A stretch of 64,000 bases of DNA from Enterobacter wuhouensis (GTDB lineage: Bacteria; Pseudomonadota; Gammaproteobacteria; Enterobacterales; Enterobacteriaceae). Positions 44,720 to 54,011 of this stretch are shown here, piece by piece; within the stretch, counting starts at the first letter, position 1, and each line of letters begins with the position of its first letter. Made by a program: the position numbers and the translations under genes. The DNA is taken from NCBI RefSeq assembly GCF_004331265.1, contig NZ_SJOO01000010.1, positions 102,897 through 166,896 on the forward strand, in the 5' to 3' direction. Under the pieces are notes generated by a model, which had not been told where the DNA came from, made no database searches, and was given only the letters and a program-made list of their open reading frames with translations.

Positions 44720-44742
44720 GAAACGAAATGAAACGAAAGTTT
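44720..44742. promoter_or_regulatory. AgaR-type operator before agaR
   Basis: GAAACGAAATGAAACGAAAG lies 20-40 bases before the agaR start codon. This suggests autorepression, known for AgaR in E. coli. The remaining sequence of the 239-base divergent gap shows a short GTCTGG/CCAGAC hairpin near 44667 and no ORF. Confidence 0.7.
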
Positions 44743-44760
44743 ATTTATTAAGGAGCTCGT

Positions 44761-45564
44761 ATGAGCAGCACCGACTCATCCGCGGAAAAGCGCATCACCG
44801 GCACCAGTGAAAGGCGAGAGCAAATTATTCAGCGGTTGCGGGCGCAGGGAAGCGTGCAGGTTAACGATCTTTCTCATCTCTATGGCGTGTCGACGGTGAC
44901 GATCCGCAACGATCTGGCGTTCCTTGAGAAGCAGGGCATTGCCGTACGTGCCTACGGCGGCGCCCTGATATGTGAAGGCAATGCGACGGGCGCTGAGCCT
45001 TCCGTGGAGGATAAAAGTTCGCTGAATACGGCGGTGAAGCGCAGTATTGCGCAGGCCGCCGCTGAGCTGGTAAAGCCAGGCCACCGCATTATTCTGGATT
45101 CCGGCACCACGACGTTTGAAATCGCCCGCATGCTGCGCCAGCATACGGACGTGATTGCAATGACCAACGGGATGAACGTCGCCAATGCGTTGCTGGAAGC
45201 GGAAGGGGTAGAGCTGCTGATGACCGGCGGGCATTTGCGCCGTCAGTCGCAATCGTTCTACGGCGACCAGGCGGAGCAGTCGCTACAGAATTACCATTTT
45301 GACCTTTTATTCCTGGGCGTTGACGCCATCGATCTGGATCGCGGTGTAAGCACGCACAATGAAGACGAGGCCCGCCTGAACCGCAAAATGTGCGAGGTAG
45401 CGGAGCGTATTATCGTGGTGACGGACTCCAGCAAGTTTAACCGTTCGAGCCTGCATAAAATCATCGATACGCAAAGGATCGATATGATTATTGTCGACGA
45501 AGGGATTCCGGCGGAGAGCCTGGACGGGTTGCGGAAGAGCGGGATTGACGTGGTGCTGGTTTAA
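44761..45564 (+). CDS. agaR: DeoR-family repressor AgaR
   Basis: A 267-residue DeoR-type regulator of the GalNAc/GalN genes. The N-terminal helix-turn-helix (about residues 26-55, VNDLSHLYGVSTVTIRNDL) is followed by the phosphosugar-sensing ISOCOT-like domain (IILDSGTTTFEIA and FLGVDAIDL). Shine-Dalgarno AAGGAG is 5 bases before ATG. It is divergent from kbaZ, with operators on both sides of the gap. Confidence 0.94.
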   Translation: MSSTDSSAEKRITGTSERREQIIQRLRAQGSVQVNDLSHLYGVSTVTIRNDLAFLEKQGIAVRAYGGALICEGNATGAEPSVEDKSSLNTAVKRSIAQAAAELVKPGHRIILDSGTTTFEIARMLRQHTDVIAMTNGMNVANALLEAEGVELLMTGGHLRRQSQSFYGDQAEQSLQNYHFDLLFLGVDAIDLDRGVSTHNEDEARLNRKMCEVAERIIVVTDSSKFNRSSLHKIIDTQRIDMIIVDEGIPAESLDGLRKSGIDVVLV

Positions 45565-45580
45565 GAGGTTTTACACCTTT

Positions 45581-45674
45581 CCCCTCACCCTGCCCTCTCC
45601 CCATAGGGGCGAGGGTGAAAAGACCGCACCGAGCAGTCCCCTCTCCCCTATGGGGAGAGGGTTAGGGTGAGGGG
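45581..45674. repeat. GC-rich inverted repeat between agaR and garD
   Basis: Outer arms CCCCTCACCCTGCCCTCTCC (45581-) and its imperfect complement GGAGAGGGTTAGGGTGAGGGG (-45674) enclose a perfect hairpin CCCTCTCCCCTATGGGGAGAGGG broken only by TAT (45639-45661). A second partial hairpin lies at 45596-45614. It resembles GC-rich intergenic repeats of the box C kind found in enterobacteria. It lies between convergent genes. Confidence 0.7.
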
Positions 45675-45677
45675 CCA

Positions 45678-47249
45678 TCACGTCACCGGTGCAGGATTAA
45701 ACACCGCCAGCTGATTATGTAATCCCCACCGATCGGAGAAGGTTTTCTTCCTCCCGCTCGCCACGTCCAGAATGAAGTGGAACAGCTTCCAGCCCACGTC
45801 CTCAATGCTCTCTTCCCCGGTGGCGATGGTGCCCGCGTTGATATCCATTAAGTCATACCAGCGGTTCGCCAGCTCGGTGCGGGTCGCCATCTTAATCACC
45901 GGCACCGCCATCAGGCCGTACGGCGTGCCGCGTCCGGTGGTAAAGACCTGCACGGTAATGCCGGACGCCACCTGCTGCGTGCCGCAAACGAAATCGCTGG
46001 CCGGCGTTGCCGCGTAAATCAGGCCGCGTTTGGTGGGGCGCTGGCCCGGAGAGAGCACTTCCACAATCGCGCTCTGGCCGGATTTGGCAATCGAACCAAG
46101 GGCTTTTTCCACCACGTTTGCCAGGCCGCCCTTCTTGTTGCCCGGAGACGGGTTGGCGCTGCGGTCAGTTTGCCCCATATCGAGATAGTTATCGTACCAG
46201 GCCATCTCTTCCAGCAGGCGTTTGCCCACCTCTTCGTTGACGGCGCGCGGCGTCAGCAGGTGGATGGCGTCACGCACCTCGGTTACCTCGGAGAACATCA
46301 CCGTCGCGCCGCAGCGCACAAAAAGATCGGACGCATAGCCCACCGCCGGGTTAGCGGTCACGCCGGAAAAGGCATCGCTGCCGCCGCACTGGGTTCCTAC
46401 AACCAGGTCAGACGCCGGGCAGGTTTCGCGCTGGCGCCTGTTGAGCTTGTCCAGATGACGTTCAGCCACCTGCAGAATATCGTCGACCATCGATCTAAAG
46501 CCGACGTGGTGTTCGTCCTGCAGGCGCACGATGCTGGCATCGTCCACCGGAATGGCTTTCACATCCTCGGTGCCCTGCAGCAGGCGCTCGGGCTGCAGCT
46601 TTTCACAGCCCAGGCCAATCACCATCACCTCGCCGCCAAAGTTCGGGTTAAGGGCGATATTATGAATGGTGCGGATTGGCACCACCGCCGCGGGCGCGTT
46701 GATCGCCACGCCGCAGCCGTAAAGGTGGTTCAGGCCGACCACGCCGTCCACGTTCGGGTATTTCGGCAGCAGGTCGCGCTCGATGATTTTCACCACGTAA
46801 TCCACCACGCCCGCCACGCAGTGCACGCTGGTGGTAATACCGAGCAGGTTCTTGGTGCCGACGCTGCCGTCCGCGTTGCGATAGCCTTCAAAGGTATAAC
46901 CTTCCAGCGGCGGAAGCGGCTCGGGAACGCGGGTCGCCAGCGGCAGGGTGTTCAGCGGCGGTGCCTTGGGTAGCTCCACCAGCGACTCCTCAATCCAGCT
47001 TCCCTGCGGGATGGCGCGAACGGCATAGCCAATCACTTCACCGTAGCGCACGATTTCACCGTGAGCCGGGATATCCACCAGCGCGACTTTATGCCCCTGC
47101 GGAATATGCTCAATCAGTTCCAGCCCGTCCGGGAAACGGGTTCCCGCTTTTAAGCCGTTGTCGTTGACAATAATCGCCACGTTATCGGTGTCGTGTACTT
47201 TTATATAGAACGCCGTCGGCGATGCCTGTCGAATTTCAATGTCGGCCAT
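45678..47249 (-). CDS. garD: Galactarate dehydratase GarD
   Basis: GarD dehydrates galactarate to 5-keto-4-deoxy-D-glucarate, the first step of galactarate use. The 523 residues equal E. coli. An N-terminal SAF domain (about 1-100) precedes the UxaA/altronate-dehydratase-type catalytic region with GCGVAINAP, VIGLGCEKLQ, GTQCGGSDAFSG and the Cys/His residues seen in family members. It faces garP across a 414-base regulatory gap. Confidence 0.96.
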   Translation of the reverse strand: MADIEIRQASPTAFYIKVHDTDNVAIIVNDNGLKAGTRFPDGLELIEHIPQGHKVALVDIPAHGEIVRYGEVIGYAVRAIPQGSWIEESLVELPKAPPLNTLPLATRVPEPLPPLEGYTFEGYRNADGSVGTKNLLGITTSVHCVAGVVDYVVKIIERDLLPKYPNVDGVVGLNHLYGCGVAINAPAAVVPIRTIHNIALNPNFGGEVMVIGLGCEKLQPERLLQGTEDVKAIPVDDASIVRLQDEHHVGFRSMVDDILQVAERHLDKLNRRQRETCPASDLVVGTQCGGSDAFSGVTANPAVGYASDLFVRCGATVMFSEVTEVRDAIHLLTPRAVNEEVGKRLLEEMAWYDNYLDMGQTDRSANPSPGNKKGGLANVVEKALGSIAKSGQSAIVEVLSPGQRPTKRGLIYAATPASDFVCGTQQVASGITVQVFTTGRGTPYGLMAVPVIKMATRTELANRWYDLMDINAGTIATGEESIEDVGWKLFHFILDVASGRKKTFSDRWGLHNQLAVFNPAPVT

Positions 47250-47663
47250 TGTTCAGTATTCTCCAGCAAAGTGTCTGATAATTAATGCGGCCAGATGGAT
47301 TTTTATTTTCTTATTATCGAAATAAAGATGCCGCTTCTTAAATAAAGAATGTCAGGACTTAGGGTATAAAAATGTGATCCGGATCACCCCCTAATGCGAG
47401 ACATCATGCCCGTTAGCCCCTAATGCCTGATTCTGTGCATCAGCGCCCAGTGCTTTGTGCATATGCTCAAAATATTATTTATTTAGGCTGCGATAATTGA
47501 GCGTTATTACAATGTGCGAATACCGGGTGATGATTATACTGAATCACGATTTCATTGCGTCTGGTTAATTACCTGATATTGCCTGCTATCGATAAATAAT
47601 CAGGGAATACTCCTTCATAAAAATTATAAATATAAAACTATCGATGTGCCCGAGGAAATAAAC
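47250..47663. promoter_or_regulatory. garD/garP divergent regulatory region
   Basis: A 414-base AT-rich gap with no ORF. A near-perfect CRP-type palindrome, TGTGATCCGGATCACC at 47373-47388 (preceded by AAA), is about 130 bases from the garD start and 285 bases from the garP start. Regulation by CdaR (SdaR) is known for E. coli gar genes; I did not identify its operator. The SD of garP is GAGGAAA. Confidence 0.55.
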
Positions 47664-48998
47664 ATGATTCTGGATACCGCTGTAGAATCGAAAAAGGGGA
47701 TACCTACCCGTTATTTAATTCTGCTGATTATATTTATCGTTACGTCCATCAACTATGCTGACCGTGCCACGCTGTCGATTGCCGGCACCGAGGTGGCGAA
47801 AGAGCTGCAGCTGAGCGCCGTCTCGATGGGGTATATCTTCTCCGCCTTCGGCTGGGCCTACCTGCTGATGCAAATCCCCGGCGGCTGGCTGCTGGATAAG
47901 TTCGGCTCGAAAAAGGTTTACACCTACAGCCTGTTCTTCTGGTCGCTGTTCACCTTCCTGCAGGGCTTTGTGGATCTCTTCCCGCTGGCCTGGGCGGGCA
48001 TTTCAATGTTTATCATGCGCTTTATGCTCGGCTTCTCGGAAGCCCCGTCATTCCCGGCGAACGCCCGCATCGTGGCGGCCTGGTTCCCGACTAAAGAGCG
48101 CGGCACCGCGTCTGCGTTGTTTAACGCGGCGCAGTATTTCTCGCTGGCGATCTTCTCTCCGCTGCTGGGCTGGCTGACCTTCGCCTGGGGCTGGGAACAC
48201 GTCTTCACCGTCATGGGCGTGATTGGTTTTGTGCTGACCGGCGTATGGGTGAAGTACATCCATAACCCGACCGACCACCCGCGCATGTCCGGGCAGGAGC
48301 TGAAGTTCATTACCGAAGGCGGTGCCGTGGTCGATATGGACCACAAAAAGCCGGGTGCGCAGGCGGCGAGCGGCCCGAAACTCCACTACATCAAACAGTT
48401 ATTGACCAACCGCATGATGCTGGGCGTCTTTTTTGGTCAATACTTTATCAACACCATCACCTGGTTCTTCCTCACCTGGTTCCCGATTTATCTGGTGCAG
48501 GAAAAAGGCATGTCGATTCTGAAGGTCGGTCTGGTGGCCTCCATCCCGGCGCTGTGCGGCTTTGCAGGTGGCGTGCTGGGCGGGGTGTTCTCGGATTACC
48601 TGATTAAGCAGGGCAAGTCGATAACGCTGGCGCGCAAGCTGCCGATTGTGCTGGGCATGCTGCTGGCATCATCCATCATCCTGTGTAACTACACCAACAA
48701 CACCACGCTGGTGGTGGCCCTGATGGCGCTGGCGTTCTTCGGCAAAGGCTTTGGTGCCCTCGGCTGGCCGGTCATTTCCGACACCGCGCCTAAAGAGATT
48801 GTCGGCCTGTGCGGCGGTGTGTTTAACGTCTTTGGTAACGTGGCGTCTATCGCGACGCCGCTGGTAATCGGTTATCTGGTCAGTGAGCTGCATTCGTTCA
48901 ACGCGGCACTGGTATTCGTTGGCTGTTCAGCGTTAATGGCGATGGTCTGCTACCTGTTCGTGGTAGGCGACATTAAACGTATGGAATTGCAGAAATAA
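47664..48998 (+). CDS. garP: Galactarate/glucarate transporter GarP
   Basis: A 444-residue MFS transporter (anion/cation symporter subfamily) importing galactarate and glucarate. The start at MILDTAVESK is preceded by GAGGAAATAAAC; six codons upstream add nothing conserved. Twelve TM segments are readable, with the MFS loop motif DKFGSKKVYT between TM2 and TM3. It is the first gene of garP-garL-garR-garK. Confidence 0.95.
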   Translation: MILDTAVESKKGIPTRYLILLIIFIVTSINYADRATLSIAGTEVAKELQLSAVSMGYIFSAFGWAYLLMQIPGGWLLDKFGSKKVYTYSLFFWSLFTFLQGFVDLFPLAWAGISMFIMRFMLGFSEAPSFPANARIVAAWFPTKERGTASALFNAAQYFSLAIFSPLLGWLTFAWGWEHVFTVMGVIGFVLTGVWVKYIHNPTDHPRMSGQELKFITEGGAVVDMDHKKPGAQAASGPKLHYIKQLLTNRMMLGVFFGQYFINTITWFFLTWFPIYLVQEKGMSILKVGLVASIPALCGFAGGVLGGVFSDYLIKQGKSITLARKLPIVLGMLLASSIILCNYTNNTTLVVALMALAFFGKGFGALGWPVISDTAPKEIVGLCGGVFNVFGNVASIATPLVIGYLVSELHSFNAALVFVGCSALMAMVCYLFVVGDIKRMELQK

Positions 48999-49013
48999 GC
49001 AAAGGTATAAGCG

Positions 49014-49784
49014 ATGAGTAACGATATCTTCCCGAACAAGTTTAAAGCGGCCCTCGCGGCGAATCAGATCCAGATTGGCTGCTGGTCTGCCCTGGCGAAC
49101 CCCATCAGCACCGAAGTGCTGGGCCTGGCCGGGTTCGACTGGCTGGTGCTGGACGGCGAACATGCGCCAAACGATATCAGCACCTTTATTCCGCAGCTGA
49201 TGGCGCTGAAAGGCAGCCACAGCGCGCCGGTGGTGCGCGTGCCGACTAACGAGCCGGTGATCGTCAAGCGCCTGCTGGATATCGGCTTCTATAACTTCCT
49301 GATCCCGTTCGTGGAGACCGAAGAAGAAGCGGTGCAGGCCGTGGCCTCTACCCGCTACCCGCCGGAAGGCATTCGCGGCGTGTCGGTGTCGCACCGCGCC
49401 AACATGTTTGGCACCGTGCCGGACTACTTCGCGCAGTCCAATAAGAACATCACCATCCTGGTGCAGATTGAGAGCCAGCAGGGCGTGGATAACGTCGATG
49501 CCATCGCCGCAACCGACGGCGTGGACGGCATCTTCGTTGGGCCAAGCGATCTGGCGGCCGCCTTCGGCCACCTGGGAAATGCGGGTCATCCGGAGGTGCA
49601 GCGCGCCATTCAGCACATTTTCGCCCGCGCCAAAGCGCACGGCAAACCGTGCGGCATTCTGGCCCCGGTTGAAGCGGACGCCCGCCGCTACCTGGAATGG
49701 GGCGCGACCTTTGTTGCGGTCGGCAGCGACCTCGGCGTATTCCGCGCCGCCACGCAGAAATTAGCAGACGCTTTTAAAAAATAA
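49014..49784 (+). CDS. garL: 2-dehydro-3-deoxy-D-glucarate aldolase GarL
   Basis: GarL splits 5-keto-4-deoxy-D-glucarate into pyruvate and tartronate semialdehyde. The 256 residues equal E. coli; HpcH/HpaI aldolase family. The TIM-barrel motifs WLVLDGEHAPND, RGVSVSHRANMFG and DGIFVGPSDLAAAFGH are present, with metal-binding Glu/Asp in QIESQQG and GPSD. It lies 15 bases after garP. Confidence 0.96.
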   Translation: MSNDIFPNKFKAALAANQIQIGCWSALANPISTEVLGLAGFDWLVLDGEHAPNDISTFIPQLMALKGSHSAPVVRVPTNEPVIVKRLLDIGFYNFLIPFVETEEEAVQAVASTRYPPEGIRGVSVSHRANMFGTVPDYFAQSNKNITILVQIESQQGVDNVDAIAATDGVDGIFVGPSDLAAAFGHLGNAGHPEVQRAIQHIFARAKAHGKPCGILAPVEADARRYLEWGATFVAVGSDLGVFRAATQKLADAFKK

Positions 49785-49804
49785 CCATCATTGAGGAAAA
49801 AATT

Positions 49805-50695
49805 ATGACGCTGAAAGTGGGCTTTATTGGCTTAGGTATCATGGGTAAACCAATGAGTAAAAACCTCATCAAAGCGGGTTACTCACTGGTGGTGTTAGAC
49901 CGTAATTCAGACGCCGTGGCGGAAGTGATTTCAGCCGGTGCAGAAGCGGCCACCACGGCCAAAGCGGTTGCCGAGCAGTGCGATGTGATCATCACCATGC
50001 TGCCAAATTCCCCGCACGTAAAAGAAGTGGCGCTGGGCGAAAACGGCATCATCGACGGCGCGAAGCCGGGCCTGGTGGTGATCGACATGAGTTCCATTGC
50101 GCCACTGGCGAGCCGTGAAATTAGCGAGGCGCTGAAGGTGAAGGGCGTGGACATGCTGGACGCGCCGGTTAGCGGTGGCGAGCCAAAAGCCATCGACGGC
50201 ACGCTGTCGGTGATGGTGGGCGGCGACAAGGCGATTTTCGACAAATATTACGACCTGATGAAAGCGATGGCGGGTTCCGTGGTGCATACCGGTGAAATCG
50301 GGGCGGGTAACGTCACCAAGCTGGCGAACCAGGTGATTGTCGCCCTGAACATTGCGGCGATGTCAGAAGCGCTGACCCTGGCCACCAAGGCGGGCGTAAA
50401 CCCGGATCTGGTTTATCAGGCGATCCGCGGTGGCCTGGCGGGCAGCACCGTGCTGGATGCCAAAGCGCCGATGGTGATGGATCGTAACTTCAAGCCGGGT
50501 TTCCGCATCGACCTGCACATTAAGGATCTGGCGAACGCGCTGGACACCTCCCACGGCGTGGGCGCGCAGCTGCCGCTGACCGCGGCGGTGATGGAGATGA
50601 TGCAGGCGCTGCGCGCGGACGGGCTGGGTACAGCCGACCACAGCGCCATCGCGTGCTACTACGAAAAACTGGCGAAAGTGGAAGTTGCTCGCTAA
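49805..50695 (+). CDS. garR: Tartronate semialdehyde reductase GarR
   Basis: GarR reduces tartronate semialdehyde to D-glycerate with NAD(P)H. The 296 residues fit the 3-hydroxyisobutyrate dehydrogenase family. The Rossmann motif GFIGLGIMGKPM is at residues 6-17, the substrate motif DAPVSGGEPKA at about 120, and GAGNVTKLANQ holds the catalytic lysine region (about 162-172). It lies 20 bases after garL. Confidence 0.96.
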   Translation: MTLKVGFIGLGIMGKPMSKNLIKAGYSLVVLDRNSDAVAEVISAGAEAATTAKAVAEQCDVIITMLPNSPHVKEVALGENGIIDGAKPGLVVIDMSSIAPLASREISEALKVKGVDMLDAPVSGGEPKAIDGTLSVMVGGDKAIFDKYYDLMKAMAGSVVHTGEIGAGNVTKLANQVIVALNIAAMSEALTLATKAGVNPDLVYQAIRGGLAGSTVLDAKAPMVMDRNFKPGFRIDLHIKDLANALDTSHGVGAQLPLTAAVMEMMQALRADGLGTADHSAIACYYEKLAKVEVAR

Positions 50696-50704
50696 TGACG
50701 TCCT

Positions 50705-50734
50705 GCCCGGTGGCGCTGCGCTTACCGGGCCTAC
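50705..50734. repeat. REP element between garR and garK
   Basis: GCCCGGTGGCGCTGCGCTTA followed by CCGGGCCTAC is a standard REP unit lying inside the gar operon, between garR and garK. Confidence 0.85.
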
Positions 50735-50771
50735 GGTCCAGGCCGGATCCGTGCTGTAACAGGCTACAACT

Positions 50772-51917
50772 ATGAAAATCGTAATCGCTCCAGACTCTTA
50801 TAAAGAAAGCCTTTCTGCCACCGAGGTAGCTCAGGCGATAGAAAAAGGATTTCGGGAGATTTTTCCCGACGCACTTTATGTTTCTGTGCCTGTTGCTGAC
50901 GGTGGAGAAGGTACGGTCGAAGCGATGATCGCCGCCACCCGGGGCACGGCACAGCACGCCGTCGTCACCGGCCCGCTGGGGGAAAAGGTCAACGCCTGCT
51001 GGGGGATGTCGGGCGATGGCAGCACCGCATTTATCGAGATGGCGGCGGCCAGCGGCCTGGCGCTAGTGCCCCCCGCGCAGCGTAACCCGCTCGTGACCAC
51101 TTCACGCGGCACGGGGGAGCTTATCCTCAGCGCGCTGGATAAAGGCGCACGCAATATTATTATCGGCATTGGCGGCAGCGCCACCAACGATGGCGGCGCC
51201 GGTATGATGCAGGCGCTGGGTGCGAAGCTTACGGACGCCAACGGCACGGAGATCGGCTACGGCGGCGGCAGCCTGATGGCGCTTAACAGTATTGATGTAT
51301 CAGGGCTGGATGCCCGGCTTAAGGGCTGCGCAATCCGCGTGGCCTGCGACGTCACCAATCCGCTGGTGGGGGAGAAGGGGGCATCACGCATCTTTGGTCC
51401 ACAAAAAGGGGCGACCGAGGGGATGATCCTCGAACTGGACGCCAACCTCAGCCACTATGCGGACATGATCAAAAAATCCCTGCACATTGACGTTAAACAC
51501 GTCCCGGGCGCAGGGGCCGCGGGCGGAATGGGAGCGGCCTTGATGGCTTTCCTCGGCGCGGAGCTCAAGAGCGGGATTGAGATTGTCACGCAGGCGCTTA
51601 ACCTCGAAGAACATATCCACGACTGCACCTGGGTGTTGACGGGAGAAGGGCGCATCGACAGCCAGAGCATTCACGGCAAAGTGCCCGTTGGCGTAGCGAA
51701 CGTCGCCAAAAAATACCATAAGCCGGTGATCGGCATTGCCGGTAGCCTGACGCAGGATGTCGGTGTCGTTCACCAGTACGGCATTGACGCGGTATTCAGC
51801 GTGCTGACCAGCATCGGCTCGCTCGAAGAGGCGTTTCGCAGCGCCTATGACAACATTTACCGCGCCTCGCGTAATATTGCCGCCACTTTACAGGTGGGGA
51901 TGCACACCCAAGGGTGA
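50772..51917 (+). CDS. garK: Glycerate 2-kinase GarK
   Basis: GarK phosphorylates D-glycerate to 2-phosphoglycerate and so feeds glycolysis. The 381 residues equal E. coli; type 1 glycerate kinase fold. Motifs: IAPDSYKESLSA (start), GGGEGTVEAM-like DGGEGTVEAM and GIGGSATNDGGAGMMQALG. It is separated from garR by 76 bases containing a REP, and its stop codon overlaps the rnpB promoter. Confidence 0.95.
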   Translation: MKIVIAPDSYKESLSATEVAQAIEKGFREIFPDALYVSVPVADGGEGTVEAMIAATRGTAQHAVVTGPLGEKVNACWGMSGDGSTAFIEMAAASGLALVPPAQRNPLVTTSRGTGELILSALDKGARNIIIGIGGSATNDGGAGMMQALGAKLTDANGTEIGYGGGSLMALNSIDVSGLDARLKGCAIRVACDVTNPLVGEKGASRIFGPQKGATEGMILELDANLSHYADMIKKSLHIDVKHVPGAGAAGGMGAALMAFLGAELKSGIEIVTQALNLEEHIHDCTWVLTGEGRIDSQSIHGKVPVGVANVAKKYHKPVIGIAGSLTQDVGVVHQYGIDAVFSVLTSIGSLEEAFRSAYDNIYRASRNIAATLQVGMHTQG

Positions 51918-51942
51918 CAGCGGGGCGCAAACCCTCTATACT
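51914..51942 (+). promoter_or_regulatory. rnpB promoter
   Basis: GTGACA (51914-51919) and TATACT (51937-51942) have a 17-base spacer. A G/C-rich discriminator (TCGCGCC) precedes the RNA start at 51950. The -35 element overlaps the garK stop codon (51915-51917). Confidence 0.85.
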
Positions 51943-51949
51943 TCGCGCC

Positions 51950-52326
<377 letters not shown>

Positions 52327-52334
52327 TTTTAAAG

Positions 52335-52357
52335 AACCCCGCTTCGGCGGGGTTTTT
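52335..52357 (+). terminator. rnpB terminator
   Basis: AACCCCGC / GGCGGGG-type 8-bp stem with a TTCG tetraloop, followed by TTTTT. Confidence 0.93.
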
Positions 52358-52990
52358 GCTTTCTGCACCATGATGCAATGTTTACAAACGAGACCAATTC
52401 TCAGTTTTGCGACATGAAGCACATTTCACTGTCTCGATGCTTAATGCATGCATTCATCCTCCATTGACGATCGCAATCACAAAATTTCCCGCTATAAAAT
52501 GCGTTATTTGTAGTGTTTTGAGATTGTTAATATTGTTATTAAAATGGGCGTCATTGTTTTCTTATTTGATATGCATATATTGAAATCAAAAACATTTACC
52601 GCATGAATATGTGACCTGCTCCACTCTTTCCTTCATCATCGTAAAATTATTATTATCGTATTTGATAAATTACAAAAATGTTTTAAGTAAATAATGAATA
52701 TTTATTAACCTTTAATTGTCTGAAAGTTAATCTTTATTGTTATTTAATATTTGAAGAAATTCACCGTGGTTATCGGCATAAAATAAATTTATTACTCCCT
52801 TTTTTGTTGATCAATATCAGCGTAATAGCGTATTTATATTTGTTTACTGTATTGATTTTAAAGGTTTTTATTGGTTTTTTGCAGCCAGCCGAATGAGTCC
52901 TAAAAGGTAAATTGTGAGTAACAGCACATACCCTCTTAAACACAATTAGGTAGAATCCGCTCCGTCATAGGGAAATAAGCGCAGAATATT
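52358..52990 (+). promoter_or_regulatory. tdc operon upstream regulatory region
   Basis: About 630 AT-rich bases without an ORF of the size of E. coli tdcR. A strong Fnr-type palindrome, TTGATCAATATCAG (52807-52820), differs from the TTGAT-N4-ATCAA consensus only in its last base. A weak CRP-like half (TGTGACCTGCTCCACT) begins near 52610. IHF, CRP and TdcA control is known for E. coli tdc. No RNA gene is apparent. Confidence 0.55.
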
Positions 52991-53911
52991 ATGAACACTA
53001 TTATTCTACCGAAAACACAGCACCTCGTGGTATTTCAGGAAGTCATTAAAAGTGGCTCCATAGGTTCTGCGGCTAGACAGCTGGGCCTGACGCAGCCGGC
53101 GGTCAGCAAAATCATCAGCGATATCGAATCCTATTTCGGCGTGGAAGTGATGGTGCGTAAAAACACCGGCGTAAAACTCACTGCCGCAGGCCAGGTTCTG
53201 CTCTCGTACTCAGAGTCGATCACCCGCGAAATGAAGAATATGGTGAGCGAGATTAACAGCCTCAGTTTTAGCACCGTTATGGACGTCTCCTTTGGCTACC
53301 CGTCGCTGATTGGCTTCACCTTCCTCTCTGAGATGATCAAAAAATTCAAGGAAGTGTTCCCGAAAGCGCGCGTCTCGATGTATGAAGCACAGCTCTCGTC
53401 GTTCCTGCCCGCGATTCGCGACGGTCGTCTGGATTTTGCCATCGGCACGTTAAGCGACGAAATGCTGCTGCAGGATCTTCACGTCGAGCCGCTGTTTGAA
53501 TCCGAGTTTGTGCTGGTCGCCAGCAAATCACGAACGTGCACCGGCCCGACGACACTGGCATTGCTCACGCACGAGCAGTGGGTGATGCCGCAAACCGATA
53601 TGGGCTACTACAAAGAACTTCTGACCACCCTGCAAGACAACCACATCAGCATCGAAAACATCGTCCAGACCGACTCCGTCGTCACCATTTATAACCTTGT
53701 CCTGAATGCCGATTACCTGACGGTCATTCCCCGCGACATGATTGCGCCGTTCGGCTCCGACCAGTTTATTGTTCTGCCAGTGGAAGATGAATTGCCCGTG
53801 GCGCGTTATGCCGCGGTGTGGTCAAAAAATTACAGTATTAAGAAATCAGCGTCAGTATTAGTTGAGCTGGCGAAGCAATATTCGTCGATGAATATAGAAA
53901 GACGACGATGA
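52991..53911 (+). CDS. tdcA: LysR-type activator TdcA
   Basis: TdcA activates the tdc operon. The 306 residues compare with 312 in E. coli; only the C-terminal tail is shorter. The winged helix-turn-helix (about 20-65, SIGSAARQLGLTQPAVSKIISDIE) is followed by the LysR effector domain with FAIGTLSDEM. The promoter region lies in the 630-base gap upstream. Confidence 0.95.
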   Translation: MNTIILPKTQHLVVFQEVIKSGSIGSAARQLGLTQPAVSKIISDIESYFGVEVMVRKNTGVKLTAAGQVLLSYSESITREMKNMVSEINSLSFSTVMDVSFGYPSLIGFTFLSEMIKKFKEVFPKARVSMYEAQLSSFLPAIRDGRLDFAIGTLSDEMLLQDLHVEPLFESEFVLVASKSRTCTGPTTLALLTHEQWVMPQTDMGYYKELLTTLQDNHISIENIVQTDSVVTIYNLVLNADYLTVIPRDMIAPFGSDQFIVLPVEDELPVARYAAVWSKNYSIKKSASVLVELAKQYSSMNIERRR

Positions 53912-54011
53912 ATTTTTAGAACGTATTTTAAAAACACCCAGAGCTTATCTCTGTAACGCTCTGATACCCTGACTTTGCCTGAAAAGAATGAATTATTATA
54001 ACGAGGATATT

